Shown: piece after piece, positions 17,570 through 26,410 of the stretch
How the letters are laid out: the number at the start of each line of letters is the position of its first letter
How positions within the stretch are numbered: the stretch's first letter is position 1
Origin: an uncultured Alistipes sp.
GTDB lineage: Bacteria; Bacteroidota; Bacteroidia; Bacteroidales; Rikenellaceae
Assembly (NCBI GenBank): GCA_944321945.1
Contig: CALUNE010000004.1
Span: 62,001-126,000, forward strand
Direction: 5' to 3'
DNA: 64,000 nucleotides
Notes under the pieces: model-generated
What the model saw: the letters and a program-made list of their open reading frames with translations, nothing else
What the model was told of the DNA's origin: nothing
Databases searched by the model: none
Position numbers and translations under genes: made by a program

Positions 17570-18070
17570 TCACTGTTTTTCTTCGTTGCGCAGCGCCGTC
17601 AGCATCTCCCCGACGGTCCGACCCGTCACCGGATGACGCCGCTCCCGCATGATTTCGTTCAACGGCACGAGTGCAAACTCCCGCTCCGCAAGCCGCGGGT
17701 GGGGGATCGTCAGCCGTTCGTCCGACAGAATCTCGTCGTCGTAGAAGATCACGTCGATGTCGATCGGCCGCGAACTGTACGGGGCTCCCGACGTCGCCTT
17801 CTCGATCGCCTCCGCGGCCCGGTTGCGCCCCAGATCCCGCTCGATGGCCTGGCAGGCGTCCAGCACCTCGTGCGGCGTGAGATCCGTCGAAACCTCCAGC
17901 GCCTGGTTCGAAAAACGGCTCGAACTCCGGAAGCCCCACGCCTCGCTCTCGTAGCGGTGCGAACACCGCAATACTGCGCCTACCCGCGAATTGATCAACT
18001 GTTGTGCCGTTTGAAGGGTCCGCTTCACGTCTCCAAGGTTCCCTCCCATTAACAATGCCACGCGTGCCAT
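17570..18070 (-). CDS. folK: HPPK, folate biosynthesis pyrophosphokinase
   Basis: 2-amino-4-hydroxy-6-hydroxymethyldihydropteridine pyrophosphokinase, transferring pyrophosphate from ATP in folate synthesis. 166 aa with the family motifs: LLMGGNLGD at the N-terminus, ESEAWGFRSSSRFSNQALEV, and the signature RPIDIDVIFYDDEILSDERL with PHPRLAEREFALVPLNEI. The start is ATG 18070. A TAACTTTG box (18078-18085, minus strand) is very close to the start, so transcription may instead come from the upstream delta' gene. Confidence 0.95.
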   Translation of the reverse strand: MARVALLMGGNLGDVKRTLQTAQQLINSRVGAVLRCSHRYESEAWGFRSSSRFSNQALEVSTDLTPHEVLDACQAIERDLGRNRAAEAIEKATSGAPYSSRPIDIDVIFYDDEILSDERLTIPHPRLAEREFALVPLNEIMRERRHPVTGRTVGEMLTALRNEEKQ

Positions 18071-18082
18071 ACCGTTACAAAG

Positions 18083-19228
18083 TTACAAATGTCTTATCAT
18101 CTTGCTCACCGTGAGCGCAAAATGCGTGAATACGATCGTCGGATTGCCGTTCTGGGCGATCTGAGCTCCGGCCCGCTCGATCTCCGCAATCAGAGGCTCG
18201 ATGTTCCGGGTCCCCACGTACGGCGCAAACTTCCGGCAGAAGGCCAACTCTTCGCCCCACAGGTAGCCGATCTGCGGAATCCCCGCATGAAGCATAAAAC
18301 TCTCTCGCAGCAGCCGCGCCGCATTGCGAAGAAATGCCCGCTGCTGTTCGCGCGAAAGCTGCGCCACGGACTCCGCCCATCCGATCAGTTCGAGGTGCTT
18401 GTCGTTGTAGCTCAAACGCATCAGCCCGCAGAACAGATCGAAATTCTCCTTCTGCAGCGCATCGCTCTCCCCGGCCACCAGATGCTCCAGTTCGAGCAGG
18501 TCGCCGCCAGCCAGCCGCGCCATGTTCCGAGCCTGAAGAGCGTCGCTCACCCCGCGGCGTGCGGCCTCCGCCTCGAGAACCTCCGGCGCAATGCGCGGCA
18601 CGTTGACCTCCTGCGTCCGCGAAAGGATCGTCGGCAGAAGACGGTCGGGCTGTTCGCTCACCAGAAGAAAGAGCGTCCGCTCCCACGGCTCCTCCAGAAT
18701 CTTCAGAATCTTGTTCGAGGCCTCCTCGTTCATCGTCTCCGGAAGCCAGACCAGCATCGTCTTGTAGTCCGATTCGAAACTCTTGAACGACAGCTTGCGG
18801 ATGATTTCGTCCGCCTCGCGCGCCGAGATCATCCCCTTGAGCGTCTTGCCCAGATCCAGCCGGTCGTACCACTCCTGAGAGGTGAAGTAGCCGTGCCGTT
18901 CGGTGAACAGCTCCCGGAACTGCGGCAGAAACTCGTCGCTCAACATCGCCTCGCCAGATTTCTTTCCCTGTTTGTTGACCGGGAAGACCAGGTGAAGGTC
19001 CGGATGGGCCAGCGCCTCGATCTGCCGGCAGTCGGGGCATTCGCCGCACGAATCGCCGTCGTGCCGGTGGCGGCAGCAGAGGTACTGCACGTAGGCCACG
19101 GCCAGGGCCAGCGATCCGTAGCCCGAAGCTCCGGTGAAGAGCTGGGCGTGGCTCACTCGTCCCGCATCGACCGACCGGGCCAGATGCCGTTTCAGATCCT
19201 CCTGTCCGATGATGTCCGCAAATCGCAT
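18083..19228 (-). CDS. holB: DNA polymerase III delta' subunit
   Basis: Clamp-loader subunit of the replicative polymerase. 381 aa from ATG 19228 (MRFADIIGQEDLKRHLARSV). AAA+ fold with the zinc-binding cysteines CRHRHDGDSCGECPDC (residues about 51-67). The Walker A region reads FTGASGYGSLALA, with no GKS/T, as expected for a non-hydrolysing delta' subunit. LLVSEQPDRLLPTILSRTQE is the sensor region. The start lies just after the flippase stop, so they are probably co-transcribed. Confidence 0.9.
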   Translation of the reverse strand: MRFADIIGQEDLKRHLARSVDAGRVSHAQLFTGASGYGSLALAVAYVQYLCCRHRHDGDSCGECPDCRQIEALAHPDLHLVFPVNKQGKKSGEAMLSDEFLPQFRELFTERHGYFTSQEWYDRLDLGKTLKGMISAREADEIIRKLSFKSFESDYKTMLVWLPETMNEEASNKILKILEEPWERTLFLLVSEQPDRLLPTILSRTQEVNVPRIAPEVLEAEAARRGVSDALQARNMARLAGGDLLELEHLVAGESDALQKENFDLFCGLMRLSYNDKHLELIGWAESVAQLSREQQRAFLRNAARLLRESFMLHAGIPQIGYLWGEELAFCRKFAPYVGTRNIEPLIAEIERAGAQIAQNGNPTIVFTHFALTVSKMIRHL

Positions 19229-19233
19229 CGACG

Positions 19234-20703
19234 TCAACCTCTTTTCAGTACCGAGCGGAGCATGGCCCCCACGTCGATCCGTTCGCGCCGGATCAGGTAG
19301 AAGACATACGCCCCGAACAATATCATATTAAACGCATAATCGGCAAACTTATTGTCCGTCAGGCGTGTTACCGTCTCGCACACCGCAAAGACCGCCAGCG
19401 CCACAAGGACATGTTCCCAGATCCGCCGCCACGGATAGGGCGTCGGGAAGTAGCGCCGGTTGAGCCACCAGCTCACGGCCACCATCACCGATTCGCTCGC
19501 CAGGCGCGCCCACGCCGCCCCGTAGTAGCCCCACAGCGGGATCAGCCAGAACCCGAAGGCCGTCATGGCAACCAGTCCAGAGCCCGTCACCACGATGGCC
19601 AGCGACGTCCGCTCTTCACGTTTGTACCAGAACGAAAGATTCAGCCAGACGCCCGTCAGCACGTTGGCCCCCAGCACCACCGGCAGAATGAAGATCCCCT
19701 CCCGGAAATCCCGCCCCACGATCAGCGCAAACAGGTCGCGGAACAGCGCGATGCCCAGAAAGATCACCATCGAGGCCATGACGTAGTATTTCAGCGCCGC
19801 GGCGTTCATCGCCACGAAATCCGACTTCTTGAAGTTCGACAGAAAGAACGGCTCGGCCGCCAGCCGGTACATCTGGTAGAAGAGCATCATCACCACGGCA
19901 ATCTTCGTGATGGCACCGTAAACCCCCAGCTGAGCCATCGCCCCCTCAGGAACCAGGTATTTGATCAACTGCCGGTCGATGAACTCGTTGGCCGTACCCG
20001 CCAGCCCGCCTACCAGCAGCGGCAGCGAATAGGCAAAGACCGCCGCCAGCAGCGTCCAGTTGATCCGCGGAATGGTGCGGTCCGTGGTCGTCAGGATCGC
20101 CAGCCACGTCACCACGCTCGCCGCCAGATTGGCCACGAAGACCCATCCCACGCCGAAATCCGTCGCAAAGAGACCCGCCGCGCCGAAGGCAAAGGCCAAC
20201 ACCACGTTCAACACCACGTTCAGCGCCTTCAGCCCCACGAAGGTCATCGCCCGGCCCTGTTCGCGCAGGCGTGAGAAGGGGATACACCCCCAGACGTCGA
20301 ACAAGACGATCAGCGCCACCCACACGACATACTCCGGATGGGCCACATAGGCTTCGCCCATGAGTGAGGCAACACCCCCGCGAAAGAGCGTCAGCACCAC
20401 GAAGAAAATGGTTGCAGCCAGCGACGTAATACCCCAGGTCGTGGCAAAAAGCCGCCGTTTGGCCCCTGCAACATCGCCGCCAGCCTCCTCGGCCTTGGCC
20501 GAAAAGCGGAAGTAGCTCGACTCCATGCCCATGGTCAACAGCGTGAGTGCCAGCGGAATCAGCGCATAGACGTCGGTGACGATTCCGTAGGTCTCCTGTC
20601 CGAAAACCCGCGTATAATAGGGCGTGAGCAGGTAGCTCAGAAATCGCACCACGATGGTGCTGATACCGTAGACGGCAGTCTGTTTGGCCAGTTTTTCGAG
20701 CAT
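19234..20703 (-). CDS. Polysaccharide flippase (MATE/Wzx-like)
   Basis: 489 aa from ATG 20703 (MLEKLAKQTAVYGISTIVVR). Multi-pass membrane protein of the polysaccharide-synthesis/export superfamily that flips lipid-linked glycans across the inner membrane. N-terminal motif LLTPYYTRVFGQETYGIVTD and many hydrophobic segments follow, and a basic C-terminus (LIRRERIDVG) ends it. The start is fixed by the -7 box at 20723-20730, which rules out the longer in-frame start at 20733. It is followed directly by holB and folK. Confidence 0.9.
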   Translation of the reverse strand: MLEKLAKQTAVYGISTIVVRFLSYLLTPYYTRVFGQETYGIVTDVYALIPLALTLLTMGMESSYFRFSAKAEEAGGDVAGAKRRLFATTWGITSLAATIFFVVLTLFRGGVASLMGEAYVAHPEYVVWVALIVLFDVWGCIPFSRLREQGRAMTFVGLKALNVVLNVVLAFAFGAAGLFATDFGVGWVFVANLAASVVTWLAILTTTDRTIPRINWTLLAAVFAYSLPLLVGGLAGTANEFIDRQLIKYLVPEGAMAQLGVYGAITKIAVVMMLFYQMYRLAAEPFFLSNFKKSDFVAMNAAALKYYVMASMVIFLGIALFRDLFALIVGRDFREGIFILPVVLGANVLTGVWLNLSFWYKREERTSLAIVVTGSGLVAMTAFGFWLIPLWGYYGAAWARLASESVMVAVSWWLNRRYFPTPYPWRRIWEHVLVALAVFAVCETVTRLTDNKFADYAFNMILFGAYVFYLIRRERIDVGAMLRSVLKRG

Positions 20704-20722
20704 ACGAAGGCTATATAGGCAG

Positions 20723-20730
20723 CAAAGATA
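20723..20730 (-). promoter_or_regulatory. -7 box for flippase-holB
   Basis: TATCTTTG on the minus strand, exact TAnnTTTG, 19 nt before ATG 20703. It decides the start of the flippase gene. Confidence 0.6.
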
Positions 20731-20824
20731 CAAATTTTAACCGGATTGCCCGCATCATTTCGTCTTCTTTCCGTGAAAGAAGAGCGGAGCAAAAGGGGTA
20801 ACGGGCCGGGGGCCGGCAGCAGGG

Positions 20825-20986
20825 CGGGTGAGAGGTCAAGTGTCGGGTGTCGGGTGTGAGGCTGGGCATGAGGCCGGGCGTCGGGTGTGAGGCGTGAGGC
20901 GTGAGGCGTGGGGTGTGGAGCGTAGAGCGTGGAGCGTGGAGCGTGAGGCCGGGCGTGAGGCCGGGCGTGAGGCGTGAGGTCGGGCA
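20825..20986. repeat. Degenerate 7-bp tandem repeat (array C)
   Basis: About 160 bp made of GTGAGGC-like heptamers (variants GTGTCGG, GTGGAGC, GCCGGGC), almost free of T-rich stretches and very G-rich on the plus strand. It fills most of the 370-bp gap between the flippase promoter and the corA 3' end. No gene is supported here. Confidence 0.85.
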
Positions 20987-20999
20987 TATTACAACCCAC

Positions 21000-21026
21000 A
21001 AAAAAACGGACCGAAAACCGATCCGT
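21000..21026 (-). terminator. Intrinsic terminator after corA
   Basis: On the minus strand: ACGGATCG - GTTTT - CGGTCCGT with one G-T wobble, followed directly by TTTTTTTG. It lies 48 nt past the corA stop. Confidence 0.8.
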
Positions 21027-21073
21027 CCCGTTATCATTTGTCCGGCCCCGCGCGAAATGGCTCCGCCCGACTC

Positions 21074-22057
21074 TCAAAGCCACTTCTTGTAGCGGAAAAA
21101 CCAGATCGTCAGAATCGAGGCAATGATCATCAACGCAATGGCAAACAGATAACCCACCGGTATGACCCAGCCGTTCGAAAGGTGCCACGTCCACTCCAAC
21201 TCGGGCATCGTCTTGAAGTTCATGCCGTAGATCGACGCGATGAGCGTCGCCGGCATGAAGATCACGGCCGCCACCGAGAAGATCTTCACGATACCGTTCT
21301 GCTCGATGTTGATCAGACCCAACGCCGCATCCTGGATATAGTCCAATCGCTGGAAACTGAAGTCCGCATGGTTGATCAGCGAATTCACGTCCTTGATCAT
21401 CAGCTGCAGACGCGGGTAGATATCGTTCGGAAAGCGCTCCGAACGCAGAATCCCCGACAGAACCCGCTGTCGGTCGAAGATATTCTCGCGCAACGACATC
21501 GTACTCTCCTGCAGGGCACTGATGCGGTGCAGAACCTCCTTGTCGATCGAATCCTCCGAGTTGATGTCCTTCGACAAGGCCGCAACCTGTTTGGCAATCA
21601 GCTCCACCAGGTCGGCATCGAAGTCGATCCGAACCTCCAGCAGCGAAATAAACAGATGATAACCCGTCGAATAGCTCCGGTAGTTCATCTGAAGCCGCTT
21701 CTCCGTCTCCCGGAAGGTCCGGAACTCCGCATTGCGCACCGACACCAGAACTCCCTCGTTCGAGATGATGAACGAGACAGGCTCCACGATGAACGAATCT
21801 CCCGTCGGAATGAAAAAATTCGCGTTCGATACGATCGAATTCTCATTCTCCGAGTACTTCGACGTCGACTCGATCTCCTCGACCTGCTGCTTCGTCTGAA
21901 GACTGATCTCCATGAAGTTCTCGACCGCCTTCTGCTCCTTGACCGTCGGCGACAACATGTCGATCCACAGAATGTCGTCGTAGCCCAACTCGTCGAAGAG
22001 CTTCGTATCCGCATTCCGGATGATCTTGTTGTATTGTTTGAGATAGATGGTAATCAT
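21074..22057 (-). CDS. corA: CorA-family magnesium/cobalt transporter
   Basis: 327 aa. Pentameric inner-membrane Mg2+/Co2+ channel. A large cytoplasmic alpha/beta domain and long helix precede the two C-terminal membrane helices. The pore motif is seen as YGMNFKTMPE, followed by the last helix and the basic end WFFRYKKWL. The normal CorA length is 310-370. It lies 67 nt after the MqnA-like gene on the same strand and ends at an intrinsic terminator, so the two are probably one transcript. Confidence 0.95.
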   Translation of the reverse strand: MITIYLKQYNKIIRNADTKLFDELGYDDILWIDMLSPTVKEQKAVENFMEISLQTKQQVEEIESTSKYSENENSIVSNANFFIPTGDSFIVEPVSFIISNEGVLVSVRNAEFRTFRETEKRLQMNYRSYSTGYHLFISLLEVRIDFDADLVELIAKQVAALSKDINSEDSIDKEVLHRISALQESTMSLRENIFDRQRVLSGILRSERFPNDIYPRLQLMIKDVNSLINHADFSFQRLDYIQDAALGLINIEQNGIVKIFSVAAVIFMPATLIASIYGMNFKTMPELEWTWHLSNGWVIPVGYLFAIALMIIASILTIWFFRYKKWL

Positions 22058-22124
22058 GTTTGGCTCTCTACATAGTTCGATACTCCGTGGACAGAGAGGC
22101 GGACCGCACGGCCCGCTATGACCT

Positions 22125-22682
22125 TCAGCCCGGATTGGTCCTCGGAGCTACCTTCACGCCCGAGTCCCAGAACTTCTTGAGTGCCTTGTCTTTCTGATTG
22201 TCGTAGATGTAGTCGAAATGGGCCAGCCCTTCGTATGCCCCGCCCGCATCCGAAGCGTAGGGCGATTCGAGGATCGCCTCGTAGCCGCGCTCCAGCCCGT
22301 AGGTCAGGGCATACTGCAGCGCCTCGACCGTCTCGGGTTCCACCTCCGGGTGGGCCACCCACAGGGCAAAGGCCATCGGCAACTGACCGTAGGGCTTCCA
22401 CGGCTCGACCAGCGGATCGTCGCTCGACAGCAAGGCCGACAACGACGCCGGTACGCCTCCGACACAATATTCGGTGACCAGACGGGCATTTTTCAAACCC
22501 GGAAATGATGCGGCCGGAATCAGGGCGATGTCGGCCTGGCGATCGATGAAACGCTGAAGCGATTCGGCGGGGGTGGACAGCAACAATTCGGCACGCAGGT
22601 TACCCTCGTGCTGGATACCATAGATGAATGGCGTCGTGCTGAGGCACGACACAACGGCTATACGGGGTACTGTGACCATCAT
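22125..22682 (-). CDS. MqnA-like (chorismate dehydratase family) protein, internally shortened
   Basis: 185 aa from ATG 22682; the upstream in-frame start precedes the promoter and gives unrelated sequence. It shows the MqnA fold at both ends: RIAVVSCLSTTPFIYGIQHE, ADIALIPAASFPGL and TEYCVGGVPASLSALL at the N-terminus, then LPMAFALWVAHPEVEPETVE and LAHFDYIYDNQKDKALKKFW at the C-terminus. MqnA enzymes are about 240-280 aa. Here the middle part between residues about 86 and 97 (SSDDPLVEPWKPYG) is missing roughly 60-70 residues, including most of the second lobe. A chorismate dehydratase role in futalosine-pathway menaquinone synthesis is doubtful. Confidence 0.75.
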   Translation of the reverse strand: MMVTVPRIAVVSCLSTTPFIYGIQHEGNLRAELLLSTPAESLQRFIDRQADIALIPAASFPGLKNARLVTEYCVGGVPASLSALLSSDDPLVEPWKPYGQLPMAFALWVAHPEVEPETVEALQYALTYGLERGYEAILESPYASDAGGAYEGLAHFDYIYDNQKDKALKKFWDSGVKVAPRTNPG

Positions 22683-22712
22683 CCATAAGGTATAAAATGT
22701 TGGTTCGTGGAA

Positions 22713-22720
22713 CAAAGGTA
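22713..22720 (-). promoter_or_regulatory. -7 box for MqnA-like gene and corA
   Basis: TACCTTTG on the minus strand, exact TAnnTTTG, 30 nt before ATG 22682. Confidence 0.55.
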
Positions 22721-22773
22721 CTACATTTTTCCGGATATTTTTCCATAATTTTTGGAAAAAGTGCGCCACCCTC

Positions 22774-22805
22774 TTGACAAGGGGGTATTCCACGTCGTAT
22801 ATTTG
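22774..22805 (+). promoter_or_regulatory. Promoter of the phage-like cassette
   Basis: TTG at 22774-22776 and TATATTTG at 22798-22805, separated by 21 nt, fit the Bacteroidetes -33/-7 pair. It is the only good plus-strand promoter found before the nine-gene cassette and would give a leader of about 285 nt. Confidence 0.55.
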
Positions 22806-23096
22806 CCCTGCAATTCACAGGCAACCGCCTCCCTCCCGACCAGTTATCAACATCTACAAGTTCGCTGACAGCGAACATCTTGTCGGATTCTATTCCCGGT
22901 TATAAACACCGATTCAACACTCTTTCGACAAATTGTCAACAAGGCGCGGCCTCACAAGGAATAGCCTCCCGAAGCCCCTTCCGTTCCTGCCGCCGCAGCC
23001 CCGATTACACCCGATCGCCACGATCTGCTCGCCCGTCGGAACCCGCTTCCTCCGGGCCCCTCCGCCCGGATTCCCCTTCCCTAAAAAATCATTGCC
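22806..23096 (+). other. Long 5' leader of the cassette with hairpin
   Basis: No supported gene in 291 nt. Contains the hairpin ACAAGTTCGCT - GAC - AGCGAACATCTTGT (22856-22883, three-base bulge) and three 9-mers resembling DnaA boxes (TTATCAACA, TTATAAACA, TTGTCAACA) between about 22844 and 22945. The second half is very C-rich. Confidence 0.5.
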
Positions 23097-24059
23097 ATGA
23101 ACTTCACCCAATTTCCCAATCTCTATGCCGCCGCCGGTCTCGAAGCTCTCTATGTCGTCGAACAGGATGCGGCAGGCAACATCGACCTGCGAATCCGAAA
23201 CAGAAAAACCAACCAGTTGTTGGGTTCCAGACGCTTCACCGATACCACCCGCGCCGAATTCGACATCGCCCCAATCATCCGCCAAGCCATGGAATTCATC
23301 CCGGCAACCGGCTCCACCGGATTCAAGTCGGAAATCAGCCGGAGCATCCTCGTGCTGGTCGAGGCCGTCGTGTCCGGATCCGAAACCACGTCTGCCACCG
23401 CTCCAACCCGGACCATCATCCCCGGGGACCTCCCGGCTCAATCCGCCATCCGAACCTCCATGCCCCTCGAACGGCTGATCCCCGAAGGCGCCGCCGACGA
23501 ACTGACCCTGATGTCCGGAAACCCCGTCTCGATCACCGTGACGGCCGAAGCCCCAGGCAGCATGTCGGCCGAATCGTTCCGGTCCATGTCCGGCGGGCTC
23601 CAGATCTTCCGCCTCGACACGCGCGACTTCCCCGGCTGCGAAACCATCACCGTCGATACCGGTTCGTACGGGACAGTCGTCTACTCGGTGGTGCCCGCCT
23701 CGCAAAACGCCGTCCGCATCGCCTGGAGATCACACGTCGGATCGATCGAACACTACTCCTTCCCGACCGTACGGTCCACCACGCTCCGCACCGCCAAACA
23801 ACGCGCCCAAGGTGTCGACGGATTCCTCGTCACCGCCGCCGAAACCGCCCGCGAAACAACCCTCGTCTCTGCGTTCGAAACCCCGGAGACCCTCGACGCT
23901 CTCGCCGAAGTGATCTCCTCTCCCGAAGTCTGGCTACTGAAGAATGATGTCTACACGCCGATCGACGTCCTCACCGATGAGGCCGTCATCCAACGCCTCG
24001 GAACTCTCTGTGCCCTCGAAATCACCGTAAGAAACAAAACTTCAACAACATGGAACTGA
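23097..24059 (+). CDS. Phage-cassette protein of unknown function (first gene)
   Basis: 320 aa, no signal peptide and no membrane segment. Beta-rich throughout, with a Ser/Thr/Ala-rich middle. The C-terminal third (IEHYSFPTVRSTTLRTAKQR, then ISSPEVWLLKNDVYTPIDVL) looks like a compact beta domain of the sort seen in virion or tail-associated proteins, but I cannot assign a family. It overlaps the next gene by 10 nt, so the two are probably made together. A structural role in the particle is inferred from context only. Confidence 0.75.
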   Translation: MNFTQFPNLYAAAGLEALYVVEQDAAGNIDLRIRNRKTNQLLGSRRFTDTTRAEFDIAPIIRQAMEFIPATGSTGFKSEISRSILVLVEAVVSGSETTSATAPTRTIIPGDLPAQSAIRTSMPLERLIPEGAADELTLMSGNPVSITVTAEAPGSMSAESFRSMSGGLQIFRLDTRDFPGCETITVDTGSYGTVVYSVVPASQNAVRIAWRSHVGSIEHYSFPTVRSTTLRTAKQRAQGVDGFLVTAAETARETTLVSAFETPETLDALAEVISSPEVWLLKNDVYTPIDVLTDEAVIQRLGTLCALEITVRNKTSTTWN

Positions 24060-26410
24060 CAATCGACGGAATAACCTGCGACCTGGGAGCCGAATCCATC
24101 GCCGTCCCGGGATACGACGCCTCGCTGACCGAAGAGCTCGACTCCGCCCGCGAAGGCCGTTCGCTGACCCTCGAAATCCCGCACTCGAAACGCAACAACC
24201 CCATCCTCGGGCATGCCTGCGACCCCAATTCGGCCGAAGCCTTCAACAAAAGCCTCCACCGGGCCGAACTCTCCCTCGACGGAGCCCGGATGATCGAAGG
24301 AACGGTCCGCCTGCTCGCCGTCGAGGACAACCTCTACCGCATCGAAATCCGCAGCGGCGGCGCCCAATGGGCCGAACTGGCCGCCCGAAGCAACCTCGCC
24401 GATCTGGAATTCGACTGGCAAACCCGCCTCACCCCGACAAACATCTTCGAAAGCTGGGAAAGCAGCGACCCCGTCAAGTTCCTCCCCGTCCACCACGACT
24501 CCTATGAACAGGTGAACAGCTCCTCGGATCTGCTCCCCGCCGAACGCATTCTCGCCGTCGAAGACTATCATCCCTTCCTCCATCTCGCCCCGATCGTCGA
24601 ACAGATCTTCGCCAACGCCGGCTACCGCGTCAAAAGCAACTTCTTCGCCTCGGACCTCTTCCAGTCACTCTACATGAGCGGAGCCTACGTCTCCCACGAC
24701 ACCGCGGCCGCCGTCAACCGCATGGGGTTCTTCGCCCGCAGGCTCGCTCCCGCAACCGCCTCGGCCAACGAATCGGGTCGCGTATGGGCCAACCCCGACG
24801 TGCTGGCAAACTCGCTGGGAAACATCGTCGAAACAGCTACCCCCCAGAGCATCGATACCGACGGCGAGGTCGTCAGCGGTCTCTTCAACAACGGAAACTG
24901 CTTCTCGATCCACAACGGAAAGATCGTCTTCACGCCCCCCTCCGAAGTCGACGTCGGGTTCGAATACTACCTGAAGTACACCACCCAGCACCGCATCCTC
25001 TCCAGAACCCGGCTCAAGGGTTTCGACACCATCTACCTCGGAACCAACGCCAACTTCGAGTTCCAACTGGCCAACCGGTACGAGGACATGCGCAACGACA
25101 TCACCGTCAACTTCTCCTACCGCGTGATCGTGTTCAACCACGAGGAGGGCAGTCAATACCGGTTGACATTCACCCGAGACGGCGTCAACAACATCGTCTG
25201 GACCTCGTTCTCGACCCGATCGGCGCTGGTCACAACCCCGGCCTCGGGAACGGTCGCCAATCCCGGACTGCAGGTATACAACGGCTCCGAATGGATCGAA
25301 TACACCGACGACTGGGCCCTCTACAAGGGGTATATCGGCGAAACCGGCGAAACGACCGTCGACGTGAAACTCCGCAGTCAGGCCGAGCACATTACTCCCG
25401 AATCCCCCAAGTTCTTCAACCAGATCTACATCACGGGGGCCGAAGAGGGCATGCAGATCACCCTCCACAAGGAGTGTTCGCTCCGCCCGCTGTTCCGCTC
25501 GGGACCCGCCCACGGCTCGACAATCAACTTCGCCGACGTCTCCCGTCAAAGCATCCGTCAGTCGGAACTCCTCGAAGCCCTTGCCCATCTCTTCAACCTG
25601 CGTTTCTACACCGAACCCGGAACCCAGACCGTCTGGATCGAACCCGAACCCGAGTTCTACGACACCGGCAATACGGTCGACTGGTCCCGCCGCACGGATC
25701 TCTCCCAGCCGGTCATCCGTGAACAGACCGCTCCCCTGATCCACGAAACCCGAACCTGGGAACTGCAGGACGGCGACGGCGCCGTCTCCCGGTTCAACGC
25801 CGAAGAGCAGACCACGCTCGGCGCCTGGAGCATCAAGGCCGAATCCTACGCCACGATGCAGGGCGAAAAAAAACTCCGCAATCCGCTGTTCGCCCCCACG
25901 CTCAACTCCGCAGGCCACTACCTGAACGCCCCTTCGGCCCTGCTCCCGCAGGTCGGCGACCGCGACGACGCCGAAGACGACGGCACCAACTTCTCGACCC
26001 GCATCGTCCGATACGTCGGCATCAAACCCCTGCCCGACAACGAACGCTGGGGATACCCCTCCGGCCGGAACGAATACCCGCTGGCTGCATTCCTCTTTGC
26101 GGGCGACGGGCAGACCGACCCCTTCACGCTCGGCTTCGAAGACCGCGACGGAGCACAGGGCCTCCACCGATACTACGACCGGCAGCTCCACCGCGAAGAG
26201 GTCGGCGAACGAATCTCGCTCGCACTGAAAATCCCGCCCCACGAATTCGCCGCTCTCTTCACCCCCGGTACCGGATCCCCCGACATCCGGTCCGTATTCC
26301 GGATCAGCACCGGAAACGGAACGGTCCGGGCCATCCTCCGCAAAATCGAATCGTACGACCCTCGCAAAGCCTCGGTTCGCTGTCTGTTCGAACGCATCGA
26401 CCAACTATGA
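24050..26410 (+). CDS. Large phage-cassette protein, possible tail/spike or hub protein
   Basis: 786 aa, the largest product of the cassette. The N-terminal part (MELTIDGITCDLGAESIAVP, then GRSLTLEIPHSKRNNPILGH) is followed by a long beta-rich body. It has no signal peptide, coiled coil or enzyme motif. Segments such as LLEALAHLFNLRFYTEPGTQ and WIEPEPEFYDTGNTVDWS recall baseplate-hub-like proteins, but this is a weak impression. By size and position it is the best candidate for a receptor-binding or tail-replacing component. The ATG of the next gene overlaps its stop by 4 nt. Confidence 0.75.
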   Translation: MELTIDGITCDLGAESIAVPGYDASLTEELDSAREGRSLTLEIPHSKRNNPILGHACDPNSAEAFNKSLHRAELSLDGARMIEGTVRLLAVEDNLYRIEIRSGGAQWAELAARSNLADLEFDWQTRLTPTNIFESWESSDPVKFLPVHHDSYEQVNSSSDLLPAERILAVEDYHPFLHLAPIVEQIFANAGYRVKSNFFASDLFQSLYMSGAYVSHDTAAAVNRMGFFARRLAPATASANESGRVWANPDVLANSLGNIVETATPQSIDTDGEVVSGLFNNGNCFSIHNGKIVFTPPSEVDVGFEYYLKYTTQHRILSRTRLKGFDTIYLGTNANFEFQLANRYEDMRNDITVNFSYRVIVFNHEEGSQYRLTFTRDGVNNIVWTSFSTRSALVTTPASGTVANPGLQVYNGSEWIEYTDDWALYKGYIGETGETTVDVKLRSQAEHITPESPKFFNQIYITGAEEGMQITLHKECSLRPLFRSGPAHGSTINFADVSRQSIRQSELLEALAHLFNLRFYTEPGTQTVWIEPEPEFYDTGNTVDWSRRTDLSQPVIREQTAPLIHETRTWELQDGDGAVSRFNAEEQTTLGAWSIKAESYATMQGEKKLRNPLFAPTLNSAGHYLNAPSALLPQVGDRDDAEDDGTNFSTRIVRYVGIKPLPDNERWGYPSGRNEYPLAAFLFAGDGQTDPFTLGFEDRDGAQGLHRYYDRQLHREEVGERISLALKIPPHEFAALFTPGTGSPDIRSVFRISTGNGTVRAILRKIESYDPRKASVRCLFERIDQL

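Noticed and set aside
18078..18085. Dedicated folK promoter (TAACTTTG)
   Set aside because: The box ends only 7 nt before the folK ATG, giving an almost leaderless mRNA, and no -33 element is visible; co-transcription with holB is more likely.
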